DNA of 11,216 nt from NCBI GenBank assembly GCA_009691815.1, contig SIAL01000076.1:1-11216 (forward strand). The letters are read 5' to 3'. The stretch comes from Gemmataceae bacterium. Its GTDB lineage: Bacteria; Planctomycetota; Planctomycetia; Gemmatales; Gemmataceae. Shown in pieces: positions 1 to 7,507 of this stretch. A program made the position numbers and the translations under genes. Position 1 is the first letter of the stretch. The number at the start of each line of letters is the position of its first letter. The notes beneath the pieces are model-generated. The model made no database searches. It was not told the origin of the DNA and saw only the letters and a program-made list of their open reading frames with translations.

Positions 1-2271
1 TTCGTCCTCCCCAAAGGTTTTTTTATGGTGGAGACCATTACCAAGCGAATCATCTTCAGCGCCAATAATGTTCGTTCAACAGAGAAAAAAAACCTTCCGC
101 CTGAAGAAATCTACAACAATGGGCGAACGGTTCATATTCCTCAACCTCGGCCTCTACCACCCATTGGGGGGATAGCCGATCCTGGCCAGTGGGATGCCAA
201 ATGGGATCGGGACATTAAAATTTACGCCCCCAACATAGGGACCATTCCCGTTCGGCAACATATGCAGTTTTTGGGGTCCAAACACATTCAGATTTTTGCA
301 ACCAAGACTTTTGCCTGGGGGAGTTCTTACCTCACAAGGGAACTGGACAAAAAGTCCATCGACGAGCTTATTGCCAGCCACCCGGACTCTCAAAAAACTT
401 TTGAACCGGGAAGTCCCCAGAGCTTCAATCGGCACCAAAAACGCGCCCTTTTTTACCTTCAGGCAGGGATGTTGGAGGATGCAGTGGAGTGGGTTACCGA
501 GGCACTCAAAGAGTTTGAAGGGAATCGGGAATTGGCTGATAAACTGTTAGAGATCCGGAAAAAGGCCTACGGGGAAATGCAGCACGAAAAGGTATTGTTG
601 GCAAGGGACCTAGTGGCGGAGGGCTATGTAGGGGCCACCCCAAATCTTTTGGGAAGCGTGGTGGAGAGCCAGTGTGCCGAGTCGGATCTGGTTGAACTTC
701 GTTCCATCAAAGCCAAAACGGAAAAAGAGTTGAACCTCCAAAAGGAAATTCGCAACGCCTTGGTGGATATCTTTCCAGATCCCAAGGCCACCGATACCCC
801 TCTTTTAGGTCGCGAGGTTTTGGAAAACATTGCCAAAATGCAAAATACGAATGACAATGCCAAGTTTGAACCCTTTTTAAGCCAATACCGACAGTGGAAA
901 AAGCAGGACAAAAAAAGCCCGGGCACCAGTCAGGAAAAACTTGCGGCTTTGGCTGTTTCCGGGTGGCTAGGCGGGGCATCTGGGGCCGACCCCAGTCCAA
1001 CTCAGGCGAAAAGACTTTGGAGCCTTCGAGAACAACTGCAAATAGCCTTGGGAGATCTCAGTAAAAAACGATCTTTGGACGGAATCAAAGACCTCAAGAA
1101 ACGCTTCCCTGAAGCGACAACGGTCGATGATGTTGGGATCTTATTGGGAACCATAGGGCCTCAGGAACCCGATCCTGCTCCACCCCTATTTCCCGGATCC
1201 CCCACCAAACGGGTTTTTGAGAGTACTTATGGCCTTCCGGGTGGGACCTATTTGGTTCAAGTTCCCCCCCATTATGATCCTGCCGTGGCCATGCCACTTC
1301 TTATTGTCCTTCACGCGGCGGGGGAAGCCTCTGCTCAAGCAATTGCCCGCTGGCGAGATCATGCCGCCAAGGAAGGCTATATCCTCGCGGTCCCCACTTG
1401 GAACGAACCCCCGGAACCGGCCGCCTACCAATTTTCCGTGAAGGAACATGAAATCTTGCTAGCATCTTTAAGGGATTTAAGGATGCGCTACCGAGTGGAT
1501 TCAGACCGTGTCTTTTTATCCGGCCATTTTCAGGGGGGTCAAATGGCGTTTGATATTGGGCTTTCGCACCCGGACCTTTTTGCAGGGGTAATTCCTATTT
1601 CCGCTTCCCCCAAATATTACCCGGAAAAATATTGGCGAAATGGGGTTTATCTCCCTTTTTATGTGGTATCTGGTGACCGCATTGGGGAGATTAATGGCCA
1701 ACTCAAGGAACTCTTCACCAATTGGGCCGGCCGAAGCTATTCTGCCATTTGGGTGCAATACAAGGGGAGGGGAATGGAATGGTTTCGCGCGGAGTTGCCC
1801 TCCATGTTTTCTTGGATGAAAGGCAAAAAACGCGCATTTCCGCTGAAACAACTAGGTGCCGATGGGAATGGAGGGGTCTTTGGCAATGAATTTCGGTCTC
1901 TTCGTTCTACCGATAGCCGTTTTTATTGGGTAGAGGTCCAGGAGTTGATGGCGAAAAATATAACCCCGCCCCCTCCCGGATTTGATTCCCGGATCAATGC
2001 CGCCACCATTTATGGCCGAACGGAACCTGAAAAAAACGAAGTGTACATTAAGACTACCGGGGTCAAGAAAATGGCTTTGGAACTGTACCGAAATCCCAAA
2101 GGGGAATGTTGTCTAAATCTTGATAAACCGGTTACCGTGCGCTGGAATCAGGCTCAAGTGGTTCGCAATCACAAAATCAAAATCGACTTGGAAATGATGC
2201 TGGCAGATCAGGCAAAATGGCAGGATCGACAGCGATTTTTGGTTGCCCGGGTGGAATTGGGGAACCAATAA
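1..2271 (+). CDS. Large helix-rich protein with degenerate alpha/beta-hydrolase (esterase-like) domain, possibly 5'-partial
   Basis: Exact function unknown. From the ATG at 25 the protein is 748 residues, but the frame stays open to base 1, so the true start may lie outside the window; AAAGG at 13-17 is a weak possible ribosome site for the ATG at 25. Using that numbering, residues 1-130 are unrecognised and proline-rich near 38-46. Residues 133-250 and about 330-370 look alpha-helical, possibly TPR-like. Residues about 400-600 resemble the PHB-depolymerase/dienelactone-hydrolase type of alpha/beta hydrolase: strand plus HAAGE at 430-434, the nucleophile-elbow motif GHFQGG at 500-505, GD at 550-551, and GRGMEWF at 581-587. 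The elbow has Phe502 where Ser is expected, and the last motif has Met584 where His is expected in GRGHE-type relatives, so hydrolysis is doubtful. Residues 605-748 look beta-rich. No membrane segment is visible. It is convergent with the cyclophilin pair. Existence of the gene is near certain; fold assignment is good; role is unknown. Confidence 0.85.
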   Translation, partial: FVLPKGFFMVETITKRIIFSANNVRSTEKKNLPPEEIYNNGRTVHIPQPRPLPPIGGIADPGQWDAKWDRDIKIYAPNIGTIPVRQHMQFLGSKHIQIFATKTFAWGSSYLTRELDKKSIDELIASHPDSQKTFEPGSPQSFNRHQKRALFYLQAGMLEDAVEWVTEALKEFEGNRELADKLLEIRKKAYGEMQHEKVLLARDLVAEGYVGATPNLLGSVVESQCAESDLVELRSIKAKTEKELNLQKEIRNALVDIFPDPKATDTPLLGREVLENIAKMQNTNDNAKFEPFLSQYRQWKKQDKKSPGTSQEKLAALAVSGWLGGASGADPSPTQAKRLWSLREQLQIALGDLSKKRSLDGIKDLKKRFPEATTVDDVGILLGTIGPQEPDPAPPLFPGSPTKRVFESTYGLPGGTYLVQVPPHYDPAVAMPLLIVLHAAGEASAQAIARWRDHAAKEGYILAVPTWNEPPEPAAYQFSVKEHEILLASLRDLRMRYRVDSDRVFLSGHFQGGQMAFDIGLSHPDLFAGVIPISASPKYYPEKYWRNGVYLPFYVVSGDRIGEINGQLKELFTNWAGRSYSAIWVQYKGRGMEWFRAELPSMFSWMKGKKRAFPLKQLGADGNGGVFGNEFRSLRSTDSRFYWVEVQELMAKNITPPPPGFDSRINAATIYGRTEPEKNEVYIKTTGVKKMALELYRNPKGECCLNLDKPVTVRWNQAQVVRNHKIKIDLEMMLADQAKWQDRQRFLVARVELGNQ

Positions 2272-2301
2272 AAAGGCCTCTGATCTTTGGGATCAAAGGC
2301 C
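2270..2301 (-). terminator. Rho-independent terminator of the cyclophilin operon
   Basis: Read on the minus strand, an 11-bp stem (2291-2301 with 2275-2285) closes a 5-base loop and is followed by five U residues (2274-2270). One pair is a G-U wobble in the minus-strand RNA but an A-C mismatch in the plus-strand RNA. That, together with the U-tract, shows it serves the minus-strand gene ending at 2331. It overlaps the stop codon of the convergent plus-strand gene at 2269-2271. Confidence 0.85.
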
Positions 2302-2330
2302 GGGTGAATTCTTACGCAAAGGAAACCCGG

Positions 2331-2834
2331 TTAATTTTCTCGGGTGACCGATTCGATCATTACCGGAACAATGGGATTATCTCCGTGGCCGCCCTTGGTG
2401 GCGGATTTGACTTTTTCGATCATTTCAACAACCGCAATGCCATCAGTTACTTTGCCAAAGACACAGTAACCGTGGCCATCCCCGGACTTGGCCTTGTCGA
2501 GGAAATCGTTGTCCTTGCAGTTGATGAAAAATTGGCTGCTTGCCGTGTGGGGTTGGGGCAACCGGGCCATCGCCAAGGTACCCTTTAAGTTTTTCAGCCC
2601 ATTGGAGGACTCGTTGGTAATATTTGCCCTAGCAGTTTTCTGAACCATATTGGGGGTGAAACCGCCCCCTTGGATCATGAAATTGGGAATCACTCGGTGA
2701 AAAATGGTCCCATCAAAAAATTTGTCGTCCACATATTGAAGAAAGTTTGCCACCGTTTTCGGGGCAAGCGTATCCTCAAGTTCGATAACGATTTCGCCAT
2801 GAGAGGTTTTCATTCGGACTTTTGAATTGGCCAT
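2331..2834 (-). CDS. ppiB: Cytosolic cyclophilin-type peptidyl-prolyl cis-trans isomerase (PpiB-like)
   Basis: Catalyses cis-trans isomerisation of Xaa-Pro bonds during protein folding. At 167 residues it is a single cyclophilin domain of normal bacterial size, closely resembling E. coli PpiB. Active-site residues are visible: FHRV at 45-48 (catalytic Arg47), FMIQGGG at 52-58, and SQFFIN at 101-106. Phe112 occupies the position of human CypA Trp121, as in E. coli enzymes that bind cyclosporin weakly. There is no signal peptide, so it should act in the cytoplasm. The ATG at 2834 is preceded by AAGGAG (2842-2847) with 7 bases spacing. It follows the exported paralogue by only 21 bases and is very probably co-transcribed with it, ending at the terminator at 2270-2301. 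Family assignment is firm; the symbol is by resemblance. Confidence 0.95.
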   Translation of the reverse strand: MANSKVRMKTSHGEIVIELEDTLAPKTVANFLQYVDDKFFDGTIFHRVIPNFMIQGGGFTPNMVQKTARANITNESSNGLKNLKGTLAMARLPQPHTASSQFFINCKDNDFLDKAKSGDGHGYCVFGKVTDGIAVVEMIEKVKSATKGGHGDNPIVPVMIESVTREN

Positions 2835-2855
2835 CTTTTGTCTCCTTGATTGGGG

Positions 2856-3425
2856 TTATTTAACCAGTTTGGCGGATTTGATCACAATGGACTCTACGGG
2901 AACATCACCATGGGAGCCTTTTTGGGCCGTGGCTACGCCTCTGATTTTTTCCACAACATCCAATCCGGACACTACCTTCCCAAAAACACAATAACCAACC
3001 CCATCGCCCGCATTGGCTTTATCCAAAAAGTCATTGTCTTTCACATTGATGAAAAACTGGGAGGTGGCACTGTTGGGAACCGAGGTGCGAGCCATGGCAA
3101 GCGTACCTTTTTTGTTGGTAAGGCCATTTTTGGACTCGTTTTGAATGGGAGCTAGAGTGGGTTTTTGTTTCATGTCTTCGGTGAAGCCGCCGCCTTGGAT
3201 CATGAATGTCGGGATAACTCGATGAAAAACGGTTCCGTCGTAATGGCCTTTTTCGACATAAGCCAAAAAGTTTTTGACAGTGAGGGGAGCTTTATCCGCA
3301 TCCAGTTCGATGGTAATTTTGCCTTGGGAGGTTTCCAAAACCACTTGGGGGTTCTTGGTATCTTGGGCCATTGCAACCCCACCCATGCTCAAACAAAACA
3401 CTAAAAACGCACGAATCATTCGCAT
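2856..3425 (-). CDS. ppiA: Exported cyclophilin-type peptidyl-prolyl cis-trans isomerase (PpiA-like)
   Basis: Prolyl isomerase of 189 residues with an N-terminal Sec signal peptide: Arg2 and Arg5, a hydrophobic core at about 6-18, and an AMA-Q cleavage site after residue 20. It should act outside the cytoplasmic membrane. The catalytic domain has FHRV at 67-70, FMIQGGG at 74-80 and SQFFIN at 122-127, with Phe133 at the CypA Trp121 position. It is very similar to the neighbouring cytosolic copy, including the FINxKDNDFLDKA segment and the GYCVFGKV segment, so the two are paralogues. The ATG at 3425 is chosen because AGGA (3433-3436) lies 7 bases upstream; a second ATG two codons on at 3419 is less well placed. 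First gene of a two-gene operon, divergent from lipA. Confidence 0.94.
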   Translation of the reverse strand: MRMIRAFLVFCLSMGGVAMAQDTKNPQVVLETSQGKITIELDADKAPLTVKNFLAYVEKGHYDGTVFHRVIPTFMIQGGGFTEDMKQKPTLAPIQNESKNGLTNKKGTLAMARTSVPNSATSQFFINVKDNDFLDKANAGDGVGYCVFGKVVSGLDVVEKIRGVATAQKGSHGDVPVESIVIKSAKLVK

Positions 3426-3549
3426 GATTTCATCCTTTTTTTCGTCTGTATTCCGCCAAGCGGGATCCTTTCCCGCAAAATCAAAGGCTGACAGAAAATT
3501 CTATCGGATCCGCCCGCCAAAGCGAACTAGGGGTGTTGTCCTTGGCTTA

Positions 3550-3579
3550 ATGACAAAATTGCCCTTTCGCCCCTAAAAT
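3550..3579 (+). promoter_or_regulatory. Candidate sigma70-type promoter for the lipA-tmk-holB operon
   Basis: ATGACA (3550-3555) matches the -35 consensus TTGACA at 5 of 6 positions, and TAAAAT (3574-3579) matches the -10 consensus TATAAT at 5 of 6, with an 18-base spacer. Initiation would fall near 3586, giving a leader of about 27 bases before lipA. The prediction rests on consensus matching alone, and promoter sequences in the suspected phylum are not well characterised. Confidence 0.4.
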
Positions 3580-3612
3580 GATTTTGTTAGACCTTGGAAA
3601 TGAAGGAAACCC

Positions 3613-4512
3613 ATGATCAACCTGCAGACCGTTTCTCCTTTGGAACCGGGGCTAAAAACCAACACAAGGCGACTGCCTCCTTGGATGAAAAAAGCTCTTC
3701 CCAAGGGAAACGAAAACTTTCTGACCCAAAAGTTGATTGAAGACTTGAGGTTGGAGACGGTTTGCGAAAATGCAAAATGCCCCAATCGGTCGGACTGTTA
3801 TAGCAGGCGAACCGCAACTTTTATGATTTTGGGAAATGTTTGTACCAGGCCTTGTGGCTTTTGCTCCGTACCCAAGGGACAGCCGGTTCATGTCGAAGAC
3901 GATGAACCAGCAAGAGTGGCGGAGGCCGCCGAACGGTTGGGCCTAAGGCATGTGGTCATTACCAGTGTTACCCGCGATGATTTGCACGATGGTGGGGCGG
4001 GGCATTTTGCCCGTTGCATCAAAGCCGTCCGGGAGCGAACCGGGGCGGTAGTGGAGGTCCTTACCCCCGATTTTCAGGGGAATCTGGATCAACTTGAAAT
4101 CGTACTTGCCGCCAAACCGGAAGTATTCAACCACAATATGGAGACGGTGCCGAGGCTTTATCGCAAGGTTCGAGGACGGCTGGCAAAATATGAAAACTCT
4201 CTGGGAGTCCTTGAGGCCTGCAAGCTCCGGCATCCCGAAATCATCGCGAAAACCGGTTTGATGTTGGGTTTGGGGGAAACCTTGGACGAGCTGATGGATG
4301 TATTTTCGGACCTAAGGAGAATTGGCTGCGACACCTTGACATTGGGGCAGTATTTGGCCCCCACCCTTAAACATATTCCGGTCGAGAGGTATGTTCCTCC
4401 TCAGGAATTTGACGAAATCGCCTTTCAAGCTCGAACCCTTGGTTTCCCTACCGTGGTTGCCGGGCCATTTGTTCGTTCATCGTACCATGCCGATGAAATG
4501 GTGAGTGTGTGA
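3613..4512 (+). CDS. lipA: Lipoyl synthase (radical SAM)
   Basis: Inserts two sulfur atoms into protein-bound octanoyl groups to make the lipoyl cofactor of 2-oxoacid dehydrogenases and the glycine cleavage system. It is cytoplasmic and uses two [4Fe-4S] clusters. All signature residues are present in 299 residues: the auxiliary-cluster motif CX4CX5C (Cys51, Cys56, Cys62), the radical-SAM motif CX3CX2C (Cys77, Cys81, Cys84), and the C-terminal RSSYHADE motif whose serine ligates the auxiliary cluster. The segments TSVTRDDLHDGGAGHF and LTPDFQG are also typical. The ATG at 3613 has AAGGA at 3603-3607 with 5 bases spacing. It is the first gene of the operon, and its stop overlaps the GTG of tmk in GTGA. 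No lipB lies in the window. Assignment is firm. Confidence 0.98.
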   Translation: MINLQTVSPLEPGLKTNTRRLPPWMKKALPKGNENFLTQKLIEDLRLETVCENAKCPNRSDCYSRRTATFMILGNVCTRPCGFCSVPKGQPVHVEDDEPARVAEAAERLGLRHVVITSVTRDDLHDGGAGHFARCIKAVRERTGAVVEVLTPDFQGNLDQLEIVLAAKPEVFNHNMETVPRLYRKVRGRLAKYENSLGVLEACKLRHPEIIAKTGLMLGLGETLDELMDVFSDLRRIGCDTLTLGQYLAPTLKHIPVERYVPPQEFDEIAFQARTLGFPTVVAGPFVRSSYHADEMVSV

Positions 4513-5153
4513 ATTTCTCCCCCCTTGATTGTGAATGCTTGAGATTCATTTCCATTGAAGGGGGTGATGGAGTGGGTAAAACCACGCAAATCCAACTCTT
4601 AACGGTTGCCCTCGAAGGGTTGGGGCAAAAGGTGTTACGGGTGCGTGATCCGGGGGGAACTCCCCTAGGTGACCGCTTGCGTTCCCTGCTGTTGGACCGA
4701 CCGGTTGCCTTTGATCTACGGGCCGAAGCCTTGCTGTTTTTTGCCAGCCGTGCCCAGTTGGTCGCGCAGCAAATCCGTCCGGCCCTTCTAAAAGGTAAAA
4801 TCGTCTTAACGGATCGTTTTACCCTTTCAACTGTTGTTTACCAAGGTCACGCCGGGGGACTAAACCCTGCCGAACTTGCTTTTGCCGGCAATTTGGCAAC
4901 CTCGGGGATTGAGCCTTCGCTATGTTTCCTATTGGATATCGAGCCTAGCTCGGCATCCACCCGACGCGAAGGGCCTGAGGACCACATGGAGCGAAAACCT
5001 CGTGCATTTCATGAGTTGGTTCGGGGTGGATTTTTAACCGAAGCCAAAAATCCGAGGCGAAATATTCAGATTTTGGATGCTCGGGAAAATCCTGCCCTAT
5101 TACACGAGAAAATCCTTAATCGAGTGAAAACCCACTTGGGATTAGTGCCATGA
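4509..5153 (+). CDS. tmk: Thymidylate kinase (dTMP kinase)
   Basis: Phosphorylates dTMP to dTDP with ATP, an essential step in dTTP supply. The 214-residue length fits the family. Motifs: P-loop GGDGVGKTT at 18-26; DPGGTPLGDRLR at 47-58, where most relatives have EPGGT; DRFTLSTVVYQG at 102-113, the dTMP-binding DR[FY] region; and a LID-like stretch TRREGPEDHMERK at 151-163 carrying arginines, as in bacterial type II enzymes. The start is taken as GTG at 4509, overlapping the lipA stop (GTGA), because the frame is closed to other good starts and such overlaps imply translational coupling; a TTG at codon 11 is the only other nearby option and lacks a clear ribosome site. The stop overlaps the ATG of the next gene (ATGA). 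Assignment is firm. Confidence 0.95.
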   Translation: MNFSPLDCECLRFISIEGGDGVGKTTQIQLLTVALEGLGQKVLRVRDPGGTPLGDRLRSLLLDRPVAFDLRAEALLFFASRAQLVAQQIRPALLKGKIVLTDRFTLSTVVYQGHAGGLNPAELAFAGNLATSGIEPSLCFLLDIEPSSASTRREGPEDHMERKPRAFHELVRGGFLTEAKNPRRNIQILDARENPALLHEKILNRVKTHLGLVP

Positions 5154-6163
5154 ATTGGCAAGGAATTGTTGGCCATGAAGGCCAAAAACGGGGTATGGAG
5201 AGAATCCTCAAAAAAGGGAGGCTTGGCCAAGCTTACCTTTTCACCGGGCCGTCCGGGGTGGGAAAAAAGCGTTTTGCAAAAACATTATGTGCCTCTCTTT
5301 TGTGTTTGAAACAGGGAAGAACCCCTGAATTGGGGCCTTGTGGGGATTGTGAATCCTGTGCGCTCTGCGAAAGGGATTCCCATCCCGATCTTCTCACCGT
5401 GTCAAAGCCTGAAGAAAAAAGTGAATTCCCTGTCAAATTGATGAATGAATTTCGCCTTTTGTTTTATCTCAAACCCATGGTCTCAAGCCGCAAGGTCGCC
5501 CTTTTGGACGATGCGGATTTTCTCAATCAAGAATCCGCCAACAGTTTCCTCAAAACCCTAGAAGAACCCCCTCCGGGAATGGTGCTTTTCCTGATTGGGG
5601 AACGAACGGAAAAACAGCTTCAAACCGTACTATCCCGGTGCCAGCAGATTCCTTTTTCGCCATTGTCTCCCACCGAAATGGACAGGGTAATCGATGATGA
5701 GGTCCTGAAGAAGCCCGAATGGAAATGGGCAAAGTGGGCTTCCGTTGGGAGCATTGGCAGTGCCAAGGCCATGGCCAATTCCCCATTTTGGGCGATCATG
5801 GAAAGGGTGTTACGGTTACTTGGCAGGCAATCAAAAATTGATGCGACTCTGGCCGATGATTTGGTTAAATTGGCGGAATCGGCGGGAGATACAGGTGCCT
5901 TTCAAAGACCATTGATCCTCGATTTTCTACGAGCACTTTCCCGAATTGTTTCCCACCTCATGGTCCCCAATCATTCCGGTGATCCCGGAGAGTATTCTCA
6001 TCAGCCCTTTGTAAATGATCTTAAACATTCCTTTTCCCGAAATAAAATCCTCCGGCTTTTGGAGACACTAGGTAATTCCGGGGAACAGGTGGAACGGTTC
6101 ATTCCGCTTGCCCTTGGCATGGCCTGGCTTGCCGAGGAAATCCATCAAATTGCAGAGGCCTAA
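5150..6163 (+). CDS. holB: DNA polymerase III clamp-loader subunit delta'
   Basis: AAA+ family subunit of the clamp loader, which opens and loads the sliding clamp at replication forks. The 337 residues show Walker A GPSGVGKK at 33-40, a degenerate Walker B LLDDAD at 118-123, the KTLEEPP segment, and the SRC motif at 162-164 typical of clamp-loader ATPases. A zinc-binding knuckle is present: Cys52 plus Cys64, Cys67 and Cys70 match the CXnCX2CX2C pattern, followed by an additional Cys73 and the conserved HPD at 78-80. The intact P-loop also permits a tau/gamma-like reading, but the length, the single small ATPase and the pairing with tmk (a common bacterial order) favour delta'. The ATG overlaps the tmk stop by ATGA, so it is likely coupled. 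It ends 3 bases from the convergent PHP gene. Confidence 0.92.
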   Translation: MNWQGIVGHEGQKRGMERILKKGRLGQAYLFTGPSGVGKKRFAKTLCASLLCLKQGRTPELGPCGDCESCALCERDSHPDLLTVSKPEEKSEFPVKLMNEFRLLFYLKPMVSSRKVALLDDADFLNQESANSFLKTLEEPPPGMVLFLIGERTEKQLQTVLSRCQQIPFSPLSPTEMDRVIDDEVLKKPEWKWAKWASVGSIGSAKAMANSPFWAIMERVLRLLGRQSKIDATLADDLVKLAESAGDTGAFQRPLILDFLRALSRIVSHLMVPNHSGDPGEYSHQPFVNDLKHSFSRNKILRLLETLGNSGEQVERFIPLALGMAWLAEEIHQIAEA

Positions 6164-6166
6164 ACC

Positions 6167-7483
6167 TCATCTTTTGTCAACATAGATTGGGTTGGATAAG
6201 ATCCAGATCCGACTTTCTCCCACCATATTCAACCACACCTCGGCGCGGTAGACACCCGGTTGGGTGATTGCCCTATTCAGGTCGGAACCGTCGGATTCCT
6301 GTATTACTTTTCCATTGTGAAGGATTTTCCAATGGCCGTCTAAGGGTGCTTTTCCGACTAGACTTAAACCCTCGGTCCATGGCTTTTTCTCGCCCATTTC
6401 CCAGCGTTTTTCACCCTGTTTCAAATGAAAATCAAAACCTCTGGAATTGGCCATCCAATCAAAACCGACAAACGCCCGTCCGGCCTTCAATGCGTCCCAA
6501 GTGGCTTCTTTGGTTTGGTTTTTCATGAGGAGGTGGGTCGCGGCGTGGCGCAAGGCATATTCGTATCCATCCAACTGCATCCGAAAGATTTCGGTACCCG
6601 ATTTGGTTTCCTTTGGAAGAGGGAAAAACGCACTCAATAAACCCGCGTCCACTTCCAAAAGTTTTTCCCCAAGGGAAGATTCGATTCGCGCTTTGTTCCC
6701 CTCGGTTCGCTTGATTTTCATCCCCACATTTTGATGGGCATCATTGGCCGAAACCCCGGTATGGGGTCGGCGTTGACAAAGTTCATCCCACCTTGTTAGG
6801 TAATTACCCGGGTATTCATGAAGGGCGGAGTAGGCCTCTTGGGGATAGTGGTTGATTAGCGGTCCCGTCTTGGCAAGCCATAATGGATTTTTAATCGAGG
6901 AAACCAATTTCTTTTGGTCCTTGAAGATGGCATGGATGTTATAAATCTCGACCCCAGTGAGGTCGGGAACCTCCAGTTTCATTCGCTCCTCAAGATGGGA
7001 AAGAAAAGTTAGGCCACCTTTTCTTTGGACCATGGTGGAAACATCCTGAGTGGTCAAACCTTGGGCTCCCTTGACGCTTTCGTTTGGGTACACCAGCATT
7101 CCATTCATTTCAGCTCCAGGAATCAGGAGGACCTGATCCCGGATTCCTTGGTGACCGTCTTTGAAAAAATCGTAATGGGGAGCGGGGTGTTCGGTGAAAA
7201 GTAGAATTTCGGTCCCGGCCCGTTTGGCGGCGGCGACAATTTCCTCGATGGTGCCCCGGCTATCATGGGAAAAAGCGGAATGAACATGCAGATTGGCGCG
7301 GTATTCTTTGTAAGGCCCGGTACGGGGCAACTCTTTTCGAATTTTGGCGAGGGACAGAACGGTTGCCTTGACCGCCTTTAAATGGTTCTCCTCGAGGCGA
7401 GCGATGGCATCCGCCGCACCAAGAGTGTTGGTGAGCGGTAATAAACATAACAGGGTCAACAGGCCAATCGAGTGGGATTTCAT
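6167..7483 (-). CDS. Secreted PHP-domain metal-dependent phosphoesterase-like protein
   Basis: 438 residues. An N-terminal signal peptide is visible: Lys2, a hydrophobic stretch at 6-21, and likely cleavage around 22-24 (LGA-AD). It lacks a convincing lipobox, so it is probably periplasmic or secreted. The PHP (polymerase and histidinol phosphatase) domain follows, with candidate metal ligands His66 and His68 in NLHVHS, His73-Asp74, Glu98-His99 in TEHP, Glu125 in PGAEMN, His163 in SHLEE, and Asp248/His250 in NDAH. Residues about 355-438 form a beta-rich C-terminal domain ending in SNPIYV, a combination I associate with secreted PHP proteins of environmental bacteria. Substrate is unknown; hydrolysis of a phosphate ester is family inference. 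The ATG at 7483 has a perfect AGGAGG (7491-7496) 7 bases upstream. It lies 24 bases after the thiO-like gene and is probably co-transcribed with it. Confidence 0.9.
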   Translation of the reverse strand: MKSHSIGLLTLLCLLPLTNTLGAADAIARLEENHLKAVKATVLSLAKIRKELPRTGPYKEYRANLHVHSAFSHDSRGTIEEIVAAAKRAGTEILLFTEHPAPHYDFFKDGHQGIRDQVLLIPGAEMNGMLVYPNESVKGAQGLTTQDVSTMVQRKGGLTFLSHLEERMKLEVPDLTGVEIYNIHAIFKDQKKLVSSIKNPLWLAKTGPLINHYPQEAYSALHEYPGNYLTRWDELCQRRPHTGVSANDAHQNVGMKIKRTEGNKARIESSLGEKLLEVDAGLLSAFFPLPKETKSGTEIFRMQLDGYEYALRHAATHLLMKNQTKEATWDALKAGRAFVGFDWMANSRGFDFHLKQGEKRWEMGEKKPWTEGLSLVGKAPLDGHWKILHNGKVIQESDGSDLNRAITQPGVYRAEVWLNMVGESRIWILSNPIYVDKR

Positions 7484-7507
7484 GAGAAGACCTCCTAGAA
7501 AACCAGT

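Noticed and set aside
1516..1851. Open reading frame of 111 codons on the minus strand inside the hydrolase-like gene
   Set aside because: It lies wholly antisense to a well-supported gene, has no recognisable motif, and its composition fits a shadow frame.
2217..2588. Plus-strand open frame of 123 codons across the terminator and the 3' half of ppiB
   Set aside because: It is antisense to a clear cyclophilin and spans its terminator; the translation has no family features.
3453..3476. Two mutually exclusive small hairpins (3453-3463 and 3460-3476) upstream of ppiA that might act as a leader switch
   Set aside because: Stems are only 4-5 bp, there is no ligand-aptamer resemblance, and it is not known whether the region is transcribed.
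3426..3612. Possible small RNA or riboswitch in the largest intergenic gap
   Set aside because: Only a candidate lipA promoter and weak inverted repeats (including the palindrome CGGATCCG at 3505-3512) are visible; no terminator-like hairpin with a U-tract and no known aptamer pattern.
6167..7483. Possible lipoprotein signal in the PHP protein (Cys13)
   Set aside because: Residues before Cys13 (TLL) do not form a lipobox, and the cysteine lies in the middle of the hydrophobic core.
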